Source: Dehalococcoidia bacterium (GTDB lineage Bacteria; Chloroflexota; Dehalococcoidia; Tepidiformales; Tepidiformaceae). From it: DNA of 64,000 nt. The notes under the pieces are model-generated. The model was given only the letters and a program-made list of their open reading frames with translations, was not told the DNA's origin and did not search any database. The number at the start of each line of letters is the position of its first letter. Within the stretch, counting starts at the first letter, position 1. The stretch is from positions 1-64,000 of the forward strand of contig JAGQHB010000027.1 in NCBI GenBank assembly GCA_020432045.1, written 5' to 3'. Below are positions 33,559 through 42,728 of this stretch, one piece after another. Position numbers and translations under genes: made by a program.

Positions 33559-34509
33559 TTGGAAGACCCCAGGATCGTTGCCGAACGTATCATCAACAAT
33601 ATTGAAAAAGTGGTCATCGGCAAGGACCGTGAGCTTCGTCTCGCGGTCACGGCACTCCTCTGCGGCGGTCACATGCTTATTGAAGACGTCCCTGGCGTCG
33701 GCAAGACCATGCTCGCTCGCGCCATCGCGGTCTCCACCGGCTGCTCCTTCCGCCGCATCCAGTTCACGCCAGACCTCCTCCCCAGCGATGTTACTGGCGT
33801 GTCTATCTACAATCAGAAGTCGGGCGATTTCGAGTTCCGCCCAGGACCAATCCTCTCCCAGGTCGTCCTTGCCGACGAAATTAACCGCGCGACTCCGAAG
33901 ACGCAGTCGGCACTCCTCGAAGCCATGGAAGAGCGTCAGATCACCGTTGACGGTGTCACCCACCGCTGTCCCCAGCCCTTCCTCGTGATGGCCACCCAGA
34001 ACCCGATCGAATACGAAGGCACATTCCCTCTCCCCGAAGCGCAACTCGACCGCTTCCTCATCCGTATCCATCTTGGCTACCCGTCCCGCACCGATGAAAT
34101 CCTTGTACTGGACGCGCAGCAGACGCAGCACCCCGTCGACACCATCGCCCAGGTCACCGAAGAGACCGAGATCCTCCAGCTACAGCGAGCCGTCAAGGAA
34201 ATTTACGTCGACCCGCTCATCAAGCAGTACATCGTCGAACTCGCAACCGCGACCCGCGAACACGAGGCCGTCTACCTCGGGGCCAGCCCCCGCGGCTCCC
34301 TCGCACTATTCAGGACCTCCCAGGCCAGGGCCCTCCTCGACGGCCGCGATTTCGTGACGCCAGATGACGTCAAAGAGCTTGCACTCGTCACCCTCGGCCA
34401 CCGTGTCATCCTGAGCCCTGGCGCCAAAGTCAAAGGTTCCACTGTCGCCGATGTCGTCGGTGCCTGCCTCGCCCGCGTGCCCGTGCCCGGCGCACGGGCA
34501 CGGGCCTGA
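33559..34509 (+). CDS. MoxR-type AAA+ ATPase
   Basis: MoxR ATPases work as chaperones that mature or assemble partner complexes, often with DUF58/VWA proteins encoded next to them. The 316-residue product has Walker [13 protein letters not shown], Walker [25 protein letters not shown], sensor [24 protein letters not shown] and the AAA lid domain. TTG 33559 is preferred because GGAG lies 6 bases upstream and the family N-terminus starts there; a GTG at 33517 would add 14 residues. It heads a MoxR / DUF58 / transglutaminase-like operon, starting 10 bases before the DUF58 gene. Confidence 0.93.
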   Translation: MEDPRIVAERIINNIEKVVIGKDRELRLAVTALLCGGHMLIEDVPGVGKTMLARAIAVSTGCSFRRIQFTPDLLPSDVTGVSIYNQKSGDFEFRPGPILSQVVLADEINRATPKTQSALLEAMEERQITVDGVTHRCPQPFLVMATQNPIEYEGTFPLPEAQLDRFLIRIHLGYPSRTDEILVLDAQQTQHPVDTIAQVTEETEILQLQRAVKEIYVDPLIKQYIVELATATREHEAVYLGASPRGSLALFRTSQARALLDGRDFVTPDDVKELALVTLGHRVILSPGAKVKGSTVADVVGACLARVPVPGARARA

Positions 34510-34519
34510 GAGCCGGCCG

Positions 34520-35773
34520 ATGCGGACGCTCATCCGGACAGCACTTCATCCCGAGCACCGCACCCTCACGCTCGTCGTCATCATGCTCCTGGTCGCCGCG
34601 TTCGTTGCCTTCGGCACCGGGTTCTGGGTCCTCTTCCGCGTCTCATACCTTTTTGCGCTTTCCATTCCTGCCGCCTTCCTCGTCGCCTGGTACAACACCC
34701 GTCACCTCGATGTGTCCGTTGACCGCAAGACGGATCGCGGTCAGGTCGGCCAGGAAGCCCAGGAAATCATCGAGGTCCGCAACCGCTTTTGGCTGCCCAA
34801 GCTGTGGATCGAAGTCGAAGACCCCAGCGATATGCCGGGCCACCGCTCGCGCCGCGTGATCGTCGTCCCTCCGCGTCGAAGCCGCAGCTGGATCGTCGAG
34901 ACCCGCCTCCTTCGCCGCGGACTTTTCGAATGGGGCCCGCTCACCGTGACTGCTACCGACCCCTTTGGCCTCTTCCGTCGCCGCCGCAAGTTCGGCGAAG
35001 CCCAGCAAATCCTCGTCTACCCACCGGTCGTTGACCTGCCCCATTTCGAAGCACCGCCGGCCAACCTCCCCGGCGAAGGACGATTCCGCCGCCGCACTCA
35101 CTACGTCACCCCGAACGCCTCTGGTATTCGCGAATACGCCCCCGGTGATGCCTTCAACCGTATCCATTGGCCCTCGACCGCTCGCTCCGGGAAGATGATG
35201 GTGAAGACGTTCGAGCTGGACCCCGCCAGCGACATTTTCATCGTCCTCGATCTCGAACGGCGCGTGCACCACGGCCAGGGCGATGAAAGCACCGAAGAGT
35301 ACGCCGTCCGCGCCGCTGCAAGCATCGCCCGCCACTACCTCACCCAGAATCGCTCCGTCGGCCTCATCTCTTTTGGGCGGCTTCTCCGCGTCATCGAACC
35401 CGAACGCGGGCAAAATCAGATGACACGAATCCTCGAATCGCTCGCCATGGCCAGCGCCGTCGGCGATGCCGCCCTCGGTAACATCCTTCTCGAAGAACAG
35501 CGCCGCTTCGGCCGCCACACCACGCTCGTTGTAATCACATCGTCCTCTGAGGACCATTGGCTTACGCCGATTCAGTCGCTCACCCAGCGCGGTGTCCGCG
35601 CCGCCGTGATCCTCGTCGACCCCAGCACGTTCTCGTCCGCCGCCGCCAGTCCGTTGGTCCTTTTCGGCGAGCTTACCGCCAGCGATATCCTTACCTACGT
35701 GGTCCGTCGCGGCGACGACCTCGGCCTCGCACTCAGCCCAACTGTCTCGGGAGTGTCGTCATGGCAGGCATGA
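34520..35773 (+). CDS. DUF58 domain membrane protein
   Basis: The 417-residue product has two N-terminal helices (about 18-60) and a DUF58 domain with the core motif REYAPGDAFNRIHWPSTARSG. That segment and the following DIFIVLDLERR lie in a von Willebrand A-like fold; the first Asp of DIFIVLDLE would be part of the MIDAS-like site. DUF58 proteins are steady partners of MoxR ATPases and transglutaminase-like membrane proteins. The ATG at 34520 is 10 bases after the MoxR stop. The C-terminus overlaps the next gene by 13 bases. Exact function unknown. Confidence 0.9.
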   Translation: MRTLIRTALHPEHRTLTLVVIMLLVAAFVAFGTGFWVLFRVSYLFALSIPAAFLVAWYNTRHLDVSVDRKTDRGQVGQEAQEIIEVRNRFWLPKLWIEVEDPSDMPGHRSRRVIVVPPRRSRSWIVETRLLRRGLFEWGPLTVTATDPFGLFRRRRKFGEAQQILVYPPVVDLPHFEAPPANLPGEGRFRRRTHYVTPNASGIREYAPGDAFNRIHWPSTARSGKMMVKTFELDPASDIFIVLDLERRVHHGQGDESTEEYAVRAAASIARHYLTQNRSVGLISFGRLLRVIEPERGQNQMTRILESLAMASAVGDAALGNILLEEQRRFGRHTTLVVITSSSEDHWLTPIQSLTQRGVRAAVILVDPSTFSSAAASPLVLFGELTASDILTYVVRRGDDLGLALSPTVSGVSSWQA

Positions 35774-38046
35774 ACCCAACCCTCCAGCGAACTGCGTCCC
35801 AGCGCGTCAATGCCGCCATCAACGCGCCTCGCTGGCTCATGAGTTGGGAAGACTGGCTGACCTTTGCCGCGGCGCTCATCACGTTCATCGCAATCGCCGT
35901 CTCCATCCAGCAGGCGCGCTGGGTCCCTGATATGCCGGCCGTCGTCCCGACGATGGTAGGCGGCCTGGTCATTGGCCTGGTCGCTGCCCGCGTGCGCTTC
36001 CCGTCCGCGGTCGTCCACCTCGCAGCATTGGCCCTCGGTGTCGCGGTGGTCGCATTCATGGTCCAGCAGTACGCCGATGGGACCACCATCGCCGACCGCC
36101 TCGCGGACACGCGCCTCCGTCTCGTGGATTGGTGGCATGTCGTCCGTGCCAACGAAATCAGTAACGATCGACTTCCATTCGTCGCGATCGTCCAAACCGT
36201 TTCGTTCCTCGCCGCCTATCTTGCCACCTACGTTATCTACCGCTGGAACAACCCCTGGCTCGCGATCCTCCCCGGCGGCATCGTCCTCCTCGCGAACGTT
36301 GCCCTCCAGAAAGGTGAGCCAACCGCTGCTCTCCTTGTCTTCCTTTTCGGGGCCATGTTCCTCATCGCCCGCTCCCACCTGCAGCGTCTGCAGCGTGGCT
36401 GGCGGCGGGACCGCGTCGACTACCCGGAGTTCATCAGCCTCGATGCCGGCCAGCTGACCCTTGGCATGCTCCTCGCAGTGGTCGCCGTCGCGTGGATGCT
36501 CCCCGAAGCCAACAAGGCTGGAGCCGTCGCCAACGCCTATGATGCCGTCACCGCTCCATTCACCGGCCGTTCTGGCGCCTTTGACCGCCTCTTCAGCAAT
36601 ATCAGCGGCAAGAGCGCCAACCGCCTCCACGATTTCAGCGACTTCCTCCCGATTCGCGGCGACATCAACCTCGGCAGCAAACAGCTCTATGAGGTCAAAG
36701 CACCGGAGCCCGGACTGATCCGCGGCACAAGCTACGATGAGTACACCGGCGTCGGTTGGAAATCGAGCGACCGCCAGAAGACTCGCGTCGAAGGTGGCGA
36801 CCTCGCAGCATCCCCAGAAGCTGCGACCTACAAGTCCCGAGTTGGCGTCGTCATTCAGGTGACTGCTCTCGATCCGGATCGTGCCATCCTCTCCGCCGGT
36901 GTCCCCCTCGGCACTAACGAGACGAGTAATGCCTACTCGCCCGACGGCTTCCGCGGTGATATTGAACAGCTCGCTGCTGCTCGTGGCCTGCGCCAGGGCG
37001 ACACCTATAACTCCCTCGGGTCCGTCAGCGTCGCCACCCCCGAAGAACTAGCCTCCGCGGGTGCCAACTACCCCGGCTGGGTCACAAACCGCTACCTGCA
37101 GCTCCCCCGCAGTCTCCCCGATCGTGTCGGTGCTGAGGCGAGCCGGGTCGCGGGCGATGCCTCGTCGCCGTTTGACGCCGCCTCTCGCATTGAGGCGTTC
37201 CTCCGCGAACTCCCGTACGACCCCACGGTCCCTGCGGCCCCGCACAACCGCGATGCTGTCGATTACTTCCTCTTCGACCTCAAAGGCGGCTATTTCGACT
37301 ACTCAGCCTCCGCCATGACTGTGATGCTCCGCACCCTCGGCATTCCTGCCCGCCTCGCAGTCGGGTATGCGCTGGATCCTGCCGACGGCAGCGAAACCAC
37401 CTACACCGTCCGCAAGAACGACGCCTACTCCTGGGTTGAAGTCTTCTTCCCCGAGTACGGCTGGGTCCCCTTCAATCCCACGCCTGACCGCGCCGCCGGC
37501 GGCGGAGGTGGCCTCAGCGGTGGCGGTCTCTTCGAAGGCGGCATCGACCCCGAGCCCAACCTCGATGAGCTCTTCGCTGAAATCGGTGGCTACGAACCCG
37601 GCATTTCCGACGCGGCTGACGCGCTAAACGCCGAGGTGACACCGCACAACGATCCGCCCTGGACGCTGATCTATTCCCTCGTTGGTGCGCTCGTTGCCAT
37701 CGTCGCCGTTGTCTTTGCAGGGCGCCTCACCTGGAACTGGGGCCTCTCCGGCCTCGACGGACCAGCAAAAATGTGGGCTCGAGTCCAGCGTCTTGCCGGT
37801 TGGGCGAAGCTTGGCGGCGACGAAGCTGAAACCCCGAGAGAATGGGCGCGCCGCGTTGGCCCCGCTACCGCTCGCGAAAACGATGCTGCCGTGATGGCCA
37901 ACGCATTCCAGCACGCCCGCTACGGCCGGCCCGACAGTCCGGCCCCAGACTCGCCCGAAGGCACTGACGAGGCGTACCGGGGCCTTCGCAATGCCCTCCT
38001 CAAACTCGCGCCAAAAGTCCGTCTCCCCGGCCGAAAACAACCTTGA
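35761..38046 (+). CDS. TgpA-like membrane protein with inactive transglutaminase domain
   Basis: The 761-residue product has about 6-7 membrane helices in the first 250 residues, a periplasmic transglutaminase-like domain (about 455-580), a Gly-rich linker and a final helix (about 640-660) before a cytoplasmic tail, the plan of TgpA-type proteins. The fold signature KGGYFDYSASAMTVMLRTLG is clear, but the catalytic Cys is Phe512, the catalytic His is Tyr556 (in DAYSWVEVFFP) and the Asp of 'FDPTP' is Asn572. All three triad positions are lost, so it should be a pseudoenzyme. It overlaps the DUF58 gene by 13 bases and completes the MoxR operon. Confidence 0.85.
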   Translation: MAGMNPTLQRTASQRVNAAINAPRWLMSWEDWLTFAAALITFIAIAVSIQQARWVPDMPAVVPTMVGGLVIGLVAARVRFPSAVVHLAALALGVAVVAFMVQQYADGTTIADRLADTRLRLVDWWHVVRANEISNDRLPFVAIVQTVSFLAAYLATYVIYRWNNPWLAILPGGIVLLANVALQKGEPTAALLVFLFGAMFLIARSHLQRLQRGWRRDRVDYPEFISLDAGQLTLGMLLAVVAVAWMLPEANKAGAVANAYDAVTAPFTGRSGAFDRLFSNISGKSANRLHDFSDFLPIRGDINLGSKQLYEVKAPEPGLIRGTSYDEYTGVGWKSSDRQKTRVEGGDLAASPEAATYKSRVGVVIQVTALDPDRAILSAGVPLGTNETSNAYSPDGFRGDIEQLAAARGLRQGDTYNSLGSVSVATPEELASAGANYPGWVTNRYLQLPRSLPDRVGAEASRVAGDASSPFDAASRIEAFLRELPYDPTVPAAPHNRDAVDYFLFDLKGGYFDYSASAMTVMLRTLGIPARLAVGYALDPADGSETTYTVRKNDAYSWVEVFFPEYGWVPFNPTPDRAAGGGGGLSGGGLFEGGIDPEPNLDELFAEIGGYEPGISDAADALNAEVTPHNDPPWTLIYSLVGALVAIVAVVFAGRLTWNWGLSGLDGPAKMWARVQRLAGWAKLGGDEAETPREWARRVGPATARENDAAVMANAFQHARYGRPDSPAPDSPEGTDEAYRGLRNALLKLAPKVRLPGRKQP

Positions 38047-38086
38047 CGCGACAGCATCTGTCGGCCACTGGGAGCAGGATTCGCTG

Positions 38087-38614
38087 ATGGTCGCGGTGCT
38101 GCTGTCCATCGTCGTGGTCGAAACTGCGCTCGGATGGGCTGGTGTCGCTCTTAGCCCCGGCGGCATCCGCCATGCCACCCTCTTTCATGCCTCCCGCACG
38201 TCCTGCGAGGCCGAACTCATGGCTGCCGGCGCGGAAGTCGTGGAGTCCGGGCCGCGTGCGGAAGAAATAGCACGGCTGCTCACCGGCTATGCCCGTGGCG
38301 AAGGTGCCCTGCTCGACGAATATCCCGTCGATCTCCCACCCTGCACGCCACTCCAACGCAGCGTCTGGCTCGCCCTTCGGCATGTCCCCTACGGCCAGAC
38401 CCGCAGCTACGGCTGGCTTGCGAACGAGGTTGGCGCGCCCGGCAAGGCTCGCCCTGTCGGCTCCATCAACGGCGCGAATCCCATACCCCTCTGGCTCCCC
38501 TGCCACCGCATCATCGGCGCCGACGGTTCCCTCGTTGGCTATGGCGGCGGACTCGAAATGAAGCGACAGCTCCTCGAACTCGAAGGCGCGCTCCCACGTT
38601 CCATGTTCGGCTGA
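38087..38614 (+). CDS. ogt: Methylated-DNA-[protein]-cysteine S-methyltransferase
   Basis: Ogt removes alkyl groups from O6-alkylguanine by moving them to its own cysteine in a single-turnover reaction. The 175-residue product has the acceptor motif LPCHRIIG (Cys139), the DNA-binding helix QRSVWLALRHVPYGQTRSY and the Asn hinge SINGANPIPLW. The N-terminal domain (TALGWAGVALSPGGI) matches Ogt/Ada. ATG 38087 follows GGAGCAGG; an upstream in-frame start would overlap the transglutaminase gene. It ends 9 bases before the convergent ychF stop. Confidence 0.92.
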   Translation: MVAVLLSIVVVETALGWAGVALSPGGIRHATLFHASRTSCEAELMAAGAEVVESGPRAEEIARLLTGYARGEGALLDEYPVDLPPCTPLQRSVWLALRHVPYGQTRSYGWLANEVGAPGKARPVGSINGANPIPLWLPCHRIIGADGSLVGYGGGLEMKRQLLELEGALPRSMFG

Positions 38615-38623
38615 ACCCGCTGC

Positions 38624-39721
38624 CTACACGTTGAACAGGATGTTGAGGATGTCTCCGTCCTGGACGATGTACTGCTTGCCCTCCGTGCGGACCGCGCCCC
38701 GCTTCTTCGCTTCCGCCTCGCTCCCCGCCGCCACCAGGTCTTCGAACCGCACCACTTCCGCGCGGATGAATCCACGCTGCAGGTCGCTATGGATCTTGCC
38801 CGCTGCTTCCGGTGCCGAGGATCCCGTACGCACCGTCCAGGCCCGGCATTCGTCGGGCCCGGCCGTCAGAAAGCTCAACTGTCCGAGCAGCGCGTAGCTC
38901 AGCCGGATCGCGTTCGCCATCCCGCTCTCCGTCACGCCCGCGGCCTCGCGGAATTCCGCCGCCTCCTCCGCGTCCAGCTCGTTCAGGTCCATTTCGAACT
39001 TGCCCGCGAAGACCGCCACCTCGCGGTTTGGCCCCCCGAAGCGTTCGCGCAGCGTCTGCTCCAGGTCTTCCCGCCGTCCCAGATCTTCCTCGCCGATGTT
39101 CACGAGCACGAGCATGGGTAGCGCTGTCAGAAACTGTGTCCCTTCCAGCAACCGCCACTCGTCCTCGCTGATCGTCTGTGCCCGCACCGGTGTGTCCGAT
39201 TCGAGCCCCGCCTTGATCCGGCCGAGAAGTTCGCGGAGCCGTTGTGGCCCTTCCCGTTCCCCGGCCTTCATCGATCGAATCTCCGAATCTAACCGGCCGA
39301 CCCGCTTCTCGATCTGCGCCGCGTCCGCGAACGTCAGCTCCAGGTCCATCGTCGCGATGTCCCGCTCCGCGTCCACCGTTACCTCTGGGTGCGGCACTGC
39401 TTCGTCTTCAAACGCCCGTACGACATGGATCAACCCATCCATCCGGGCCAGCTCATTGAGGAACTTCCCGCCCGGCCCTTCGCCCTTTCCGAACGACTCG
39501 CCCGCCGCCGGGAAGTCCACGTACTGGATCGTCGCGTACGTCACCTTCTTCGGGTGGTACACCTCGGCTAGCCGGTCGACCCGATCGTCTGGCACCATCA
39601 CCACGCCCATGTTCGGCTGCGTCCCGCTGCTGTACGTCCCCACCTGCGCCGTCCCGCGCGTGACTGCATTGAAAACGGTCGTCTTGCCCGCGCGGGCGAG
39701 GCCGATAATCCCTAGCTTCAT
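38624..39721 (-). CDS. ychF: YchF/OLA1-family P-loop NTPase
   Basis: YchF is a ribosome-associated, Obg-related ATPase linked to translation and oxidative stress responses. The 365-residue product has the P-loop GLARAGKTT (family usually GLPNVGKST), the altered G3 region YVDFPAAGES, the G4 variant VNIGEED with Glu instead of Asp (as in YchF, which prefers ATP) and a C-terminal TGS domain (about 285-365) ending in QYIVQDGDILNILFNV. P-loop and switch regions diverge from E. coli YchF, but the layout and length (363 in E. coli) fit. Confidence 0.85.
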   Translation of the reverse strand: MKLGIIGLARAGKTTVFNAVTRGTAQVGTYSSGTQPNMGVVMVPDDRVDRLAEVYHPKKVTYATIQYVDFPAAGESFGKGEGPGGKFLNELARMDGLIHVVRAFEDEAVPHPEVTVDAERDIATMDLELTFADAAQIEKRVGRLDSEIRSMKAGEREGPQRLRELLGRIKAGLESDTPVRAQTISEDEWRLLEGTQFLTALPMLVLVNIGEEDLGRREDLEQTLRERFGGPNREVAVFAGKFEMDLNELDAEEAAEFREAAGVTESGMANAIRLSYALLGQLSFLTAGPDECRAWTVRTGSSAPEAAGKIHSDLQRGFIRAEVVRFEDLVAAGSEAEAKKRGAVRTEGKQYIVQDGDILNILFNV

Positions 39722-39786
39722 ACCCTGAGCCTAATCTACCCGCGCCTTGAGCGGCATGCTCCCGCCTGTGCCGAAGCGACGCGGCC

Positions 39787-40833
39787 TCAGCCGTCCGCGC
39801 GGACCTCGCCCTTCCGCGCATGTCGCTCGACCGTTTCGGCCAACTCCCTCCGGAAGCTCTCGTCCTTCAACCGCTCCAGCCGTGGTCCAACCTCCGGCAC
39901 GAATCGCCGCACGGGCTCGTTGCCCCGGATGAATACCTCGGTAAACGTCCACGTATTGTGCAGTACCGATTGCCACCACTGTTCGACGGCCATTGTCCCC
40001 TCCCCCGGCTGCAGCGCCACGCGCCTGCAATACCCTGACAGGTAGTCGTCCACGCCGCCGTCCGCCAGCAGCCCGGTGAAATCCAGTGCCCTCACCAGTT
40101 GAAACGCCCGCGGCAGTACGCGGATCCGCTCCCAGTCCACGACGGCCGCTACCCGGCCGCGCCCGTCAAAGATCACGTTTCGTTCGTGAAAGTCGCCGTG
40201 TTCGAGCTGCCTCGGCATTGAATCGAAGTCGGCAGCCGGGCGCGGCTCGCCCGACTCCAATAACCCTAGCTGTATCCGCAGGGCGGCCTGCGCCGCCAGT
40301 TGGTCGTCCGGTGGTGCCGGATAGTAACGGATCAGGTCGTCCACCCGGCTCAGATCAGCGATCGACTGCGTCGTGTCCCAGTCCGTCTCGCCAGGCGCCC
40401 GTGCTTCGAGCACATCGTCGTGATACGTGGCCAACGCTTGCACCGTCCGCCCATGCACATCCCCGATCGCCTGCGCTTCGACCGCCGTGAGGGAACCCCG
40501 CTGGGCGGTCCGTCCTGCGATCCATGGGAACACCGCCACGAGGTTGCCACCGATGCTCGTCACGGTCCCTCCGCCGGGCATCTTCCGCGCCAACGCCACC
40601 GGGACACCCTGCTCATGTACGTGCACGAGCGCTCGGTGCTCAGCCTCCACAGTCGCACGCGTCCGTTTCTTCTGGACGAACCGCGCGAACCACGTCCCGC
40701 TCGCCGTCTCCACCCGGTAATTCTCGTTCAGTACGGATTCCGCCACGGCCGCGACAGCCCTCACATCGCCCAGCGCGAAGCGCCCCGCGACTACTTCGAT
40801 GTCCGCTCTCCGGTTCGCCGAAACATCAGCCAT
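39787..40833 (-). CDS. Phosphotransferase family protein (homoserine kinase II-like)
   Basis: The 348-residue product is an aminoglycoside phosphotransferase/choline kinase-like protein. LEHGDFHERNVIFDGRGRVAAVVDWE carries the catalytic HGDxHxxN and the metal-binding Asp (in VVDWE). The N-terminal lobe (SVLNENYRVETASGTWFARF) resembles the SrkA/ThrB-II/MPH2 group. The substrate is unknown; a homoserine, choline or peptide kinase role is possible. ATG 40833 follows AAAGGTGG; a GTG at 40845 is an alternative. It overlaps the end of the glycosylase gene by 8 bases. Confidence 0.82.
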   Translation of the reverse strand: MADVSANRRADIEVVAGRFALGDVRAVAAVAESVLNENYRVETASGTWFARFVQKKRTRATVEAEHRALVHVHEQGVPVALARKMPGGGTVTSIGGNLVAVFPWIAGRTAQRGSLTAVEAQAIGDVHGRTVQALATYHDDVLEARAPGETDWDTTQSIADLSRVDDLIRYYPAPPDDQLAAQAALRIQLGLLESGEPRPAADFDSMPRQLEHGDFHERNVIFDGRGRVAAVVDWERIRVLPRAFQLVRALDFTGLLADGGVDDYLSGYCRRVALQPGEGTMAVEQWWQSVLHNTWTFTEVFIRGNEPVRRFVPEVGPRLERLKDESFRRELAETVERHARKGEVRADG

Positions 40834-41500
40834 CGATTGAGCCACCTTTCAGCCCGTTCGCCCGCCTGAACGCGCACGTCTCTCGGAATCCGCATTCCGT
40901 GCACCGTGGTGCCCGCTTCCGGCAAAGGTGTTTGCAGTGCAGCACGATCAGCGCGTGCAGCCGGGCGTACGTTTCACGGTCTGTTGGAAGCCGGTCCAAC
41001 ATCCATCGCTGCCACGCTTCATAGCCCGCCCCGCCCGGTCCGTGCCCGAGTCGCGTGAACAACCGCGCCGTGTATGTGTCCACTACGAGTGCCGGCTGGC
41101 CGCTCGCATAGCAGACGATGCAATCTGCCGTCTCTGGGCCGATACCCCACGTGTCCAACAGCCGCTGACGAAGCACGCCCATCTCCAGCGCTAGCAATCG
41201 TTCGAATCCGCCCTCGCGCTCGGCGGTGTCGATGAACGCCCGGAGCTTCTTTGCCTTCTGACGGTACTGCCCGCTCGGCCGCACGAGTTCTTCCAGTTCG
41301 GCAAGCACCAGCCTGGCCATCGCTCGAAAATCGAGTGCTCCCGCCTCCCGCAACCGCGTCAGCGCCCGTTCGACGTTCATCCATGACGTGTTCTGCACCA
41401 GGATCGCACCCACACACACCTCGAACGGATCACCGTCCGGCCACCAGTGCCAGCCGCGCCACGCGTGCATCCGGTCGAGCGTCGCATACACCGCCGCCAT
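40826..41500 (-). CDS. Endonuclease III-like DNA glycosylase with [4Fe-4S] cluster
   Basis: The 224-residue product has the HhH-GPD fold: CVGAILVQNTSWMNVERAL near the N-terminus, the hairpin TWGIGPETADCIVCYA and the catalytic Asp in LVVDTYTARL, then a C-terminal cluster loop HCKHLC...APRCTECGFRETC. The lysine that makes endonuclease III a lyase (GxGxKTA) is Glu here (GIGPETA), so it should be a monofunctional glycosylase, as in MpgII-like enzymes that remove alkylated purines. ATG 41500 fits the family N-terminus; GTG 41548 is an overlapping alternative. Confidence 0.83.
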   Translation of the reverse strand: MAAVYATLDRMHAWRGWHWWPDGDPFEVCVGAILVQNTSWMNVERALTRLREAGALDFRAMARLVLAELEELVRPSGQYRQKAKKLRAFIDTAEREGGFERLLALEMGVLRQRLLDTWGIGPETADCIVCYASGQPALVVDTYTARLFTRLGHGPGGAGYEAWQRWMLDRLPTDRETYARLHALIVLHCKHLCRKRAPRCTECGFRETCAFRRANGLKGGSIDG

Positions 41501-41507
41501 CGCCTGC

Positions 41508-42440
41508 TCATCCAATCGGGATGGCCTCCACCGCCCCCGGCTTGCCACGGTCGCTCACGACTGCCCGCACCAGTACTGCTGCCACGATGATCGCCCCGCC
41601 CGCGATTGCCCAGCGCCCCGGCTGCTCCCCGAGCGCTAGAAACACCCACACGGGATTCAGCACAGGCTCCAACATCCCGATTAGCCCCGCTTCCAGCGCC
41701 CGGATCCTCGCGATGCCGAACGAAAACACGACGTATGCGAGGCCGATCTGTACGACGCCGAGGAACAGCAGCCCCGCCATGTCTCCCGCCCCCGGCCGGA
41801 AGCTCTCTCCCGCTCCCGTCGCGACGTTACATGCCAGCGCCGTCGCGGCGAGGACGATGCTCCCCAGCACCATCGAACGTGGCCGCGTCTCGGCCTTGCA
41901 CTCCGGCCGCCTCAAGAGTGTGAAGAACGTTGCGAAGGCCAGCCCCGACGTCAGCGCCGCCAGGTTCCCCCACGTGTCGGCTGCGTCCAGCCTCCCCACG
42001 AAGAACAGGGCCATGCCCCCGAACGCCGTTGCCAGGCAGATCAGGTCGAGCCGGCGTGGCCGCTCATCGAGGAACAGCCGCGAGAGCCATAGCGTGTGAA
42101 GCGGGGCCGTGTACTGAAGGAAGATCGCGTTTGCCGCCGTCGTCAGTTTCGTCGCCACGACAAAGAACAGCAGCATCAGCGCGTAGCTCAGTGCCACGCC
42201 CCACTCGAACCGGTTTGAGCGCCGCAGCACGCCAAATCCGGCGCCGCTTACGATTCCTATCGTTACGCCGGCGAATAGCGCCCGCCACATCGTGACGCCC
42301 ATCGCATCGAGCGAAACCCACTTGATAAAGAGCCCGCCCGTGCTCCACATCCCGGCAGCCAGCAACACCGCCAGCAATCCTTGCCGATGGTCCGGCAGGG
42401 CCGCGAACCGTGTCCGCCATGGGTTCGCCTGCGAGGTCAA
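41508..42440 (-). CDS. EamA/DMT-family transporter
   Basis: The 310-residue product has ten predicted helices in two EamA repeats, the usual plan of drug/metabolite exporters. Signature stretches are LAAGMWSTGGLFIKWVSLDAM at the start, FLQYTAPLHTLWLSRLFLDERP at the end of repeat one and GLIGMLEPVLNPVWVFLALGEQP near the end of repeat two. Substrate cannot be told. It lies upstream of the glycosylase gene with 7 bases between them, probably in one minus-strand operon. Confidence 0.85.
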   Translation of the reverse strand: MTSQANPWRTRFAALPDHRQGLLAVLLAAGMWSTGGLFIKWVSLDAMGVTMWRALFAGVTIGIVSGAGFGVLRRSNRFEWGVALSYALMLLFFVVATKLTTAANAIFLQYTAPLHTLWLSRLFLDERPRRLDLICLATAFGGMALFFVGRLDAADTWGNLAALTSGLAFATFFTLLRRPECKAETRPRSMVLGSIVLAATALACNVATGAGESFRPGAGDMAGLLFLGVVQIGLAYVVFSFGIARIRALEAGLIGMLEPVLNPVWVFLALGEQPGRWAIAGGAIIVAAVLVRAVVSDRGKPGAVEAIPIG

Positions 42441-42473
42441 TCTGTAGCCCGGCTCCCGGCCGCGTGTCCCGGC

Positions 42474-42686
42474 CTAGTGGTTCGCTGGTGGGCCACCATC
42501 GCCCTTGTCCGGGAACTGCCGCTCGAGCATGACGATGCCGAAGTTGAACGCGATACCTACCACCGCACTGATCACGACGCCAAGCAGCACCTTGTCCGCG
42601 TCGAAACGCACAAACAGGTACACGACGAAGGCGACGACGAAGCCCACGAGGAAAACGGTGAGCTGCTTACGAAGGAAGGCATACAT
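42474..42686 (-). CDS. Small two-helix membrane protein
   Basis: The 70-residue product starts MYAFLRKQL, has two hydrophobic helices (about 8-26 and 33-50) and ends with a charged tail ERQFPDKGDGG. ATG 42686 is used; an earlier in-frame codon at 42728 adds residues that overlap the upstream gene. No family is recognised. It is probably in the same operon as the DMT transporter, 33 bases upstream of that gene. Confidence 0.65.
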   Translation of the reverse strand: MYAFLRKQLTVFLVGFVVAFVVYLFVRFDADKVLLGVVISAVVGIAFNFGIVMLERQFPDKGDGGPPANH

Positions 42687-42728
42687 GGCGCGCTCAGTAT
42701 TCGGGCACTTCGTCAACCTGTAAAGCAA

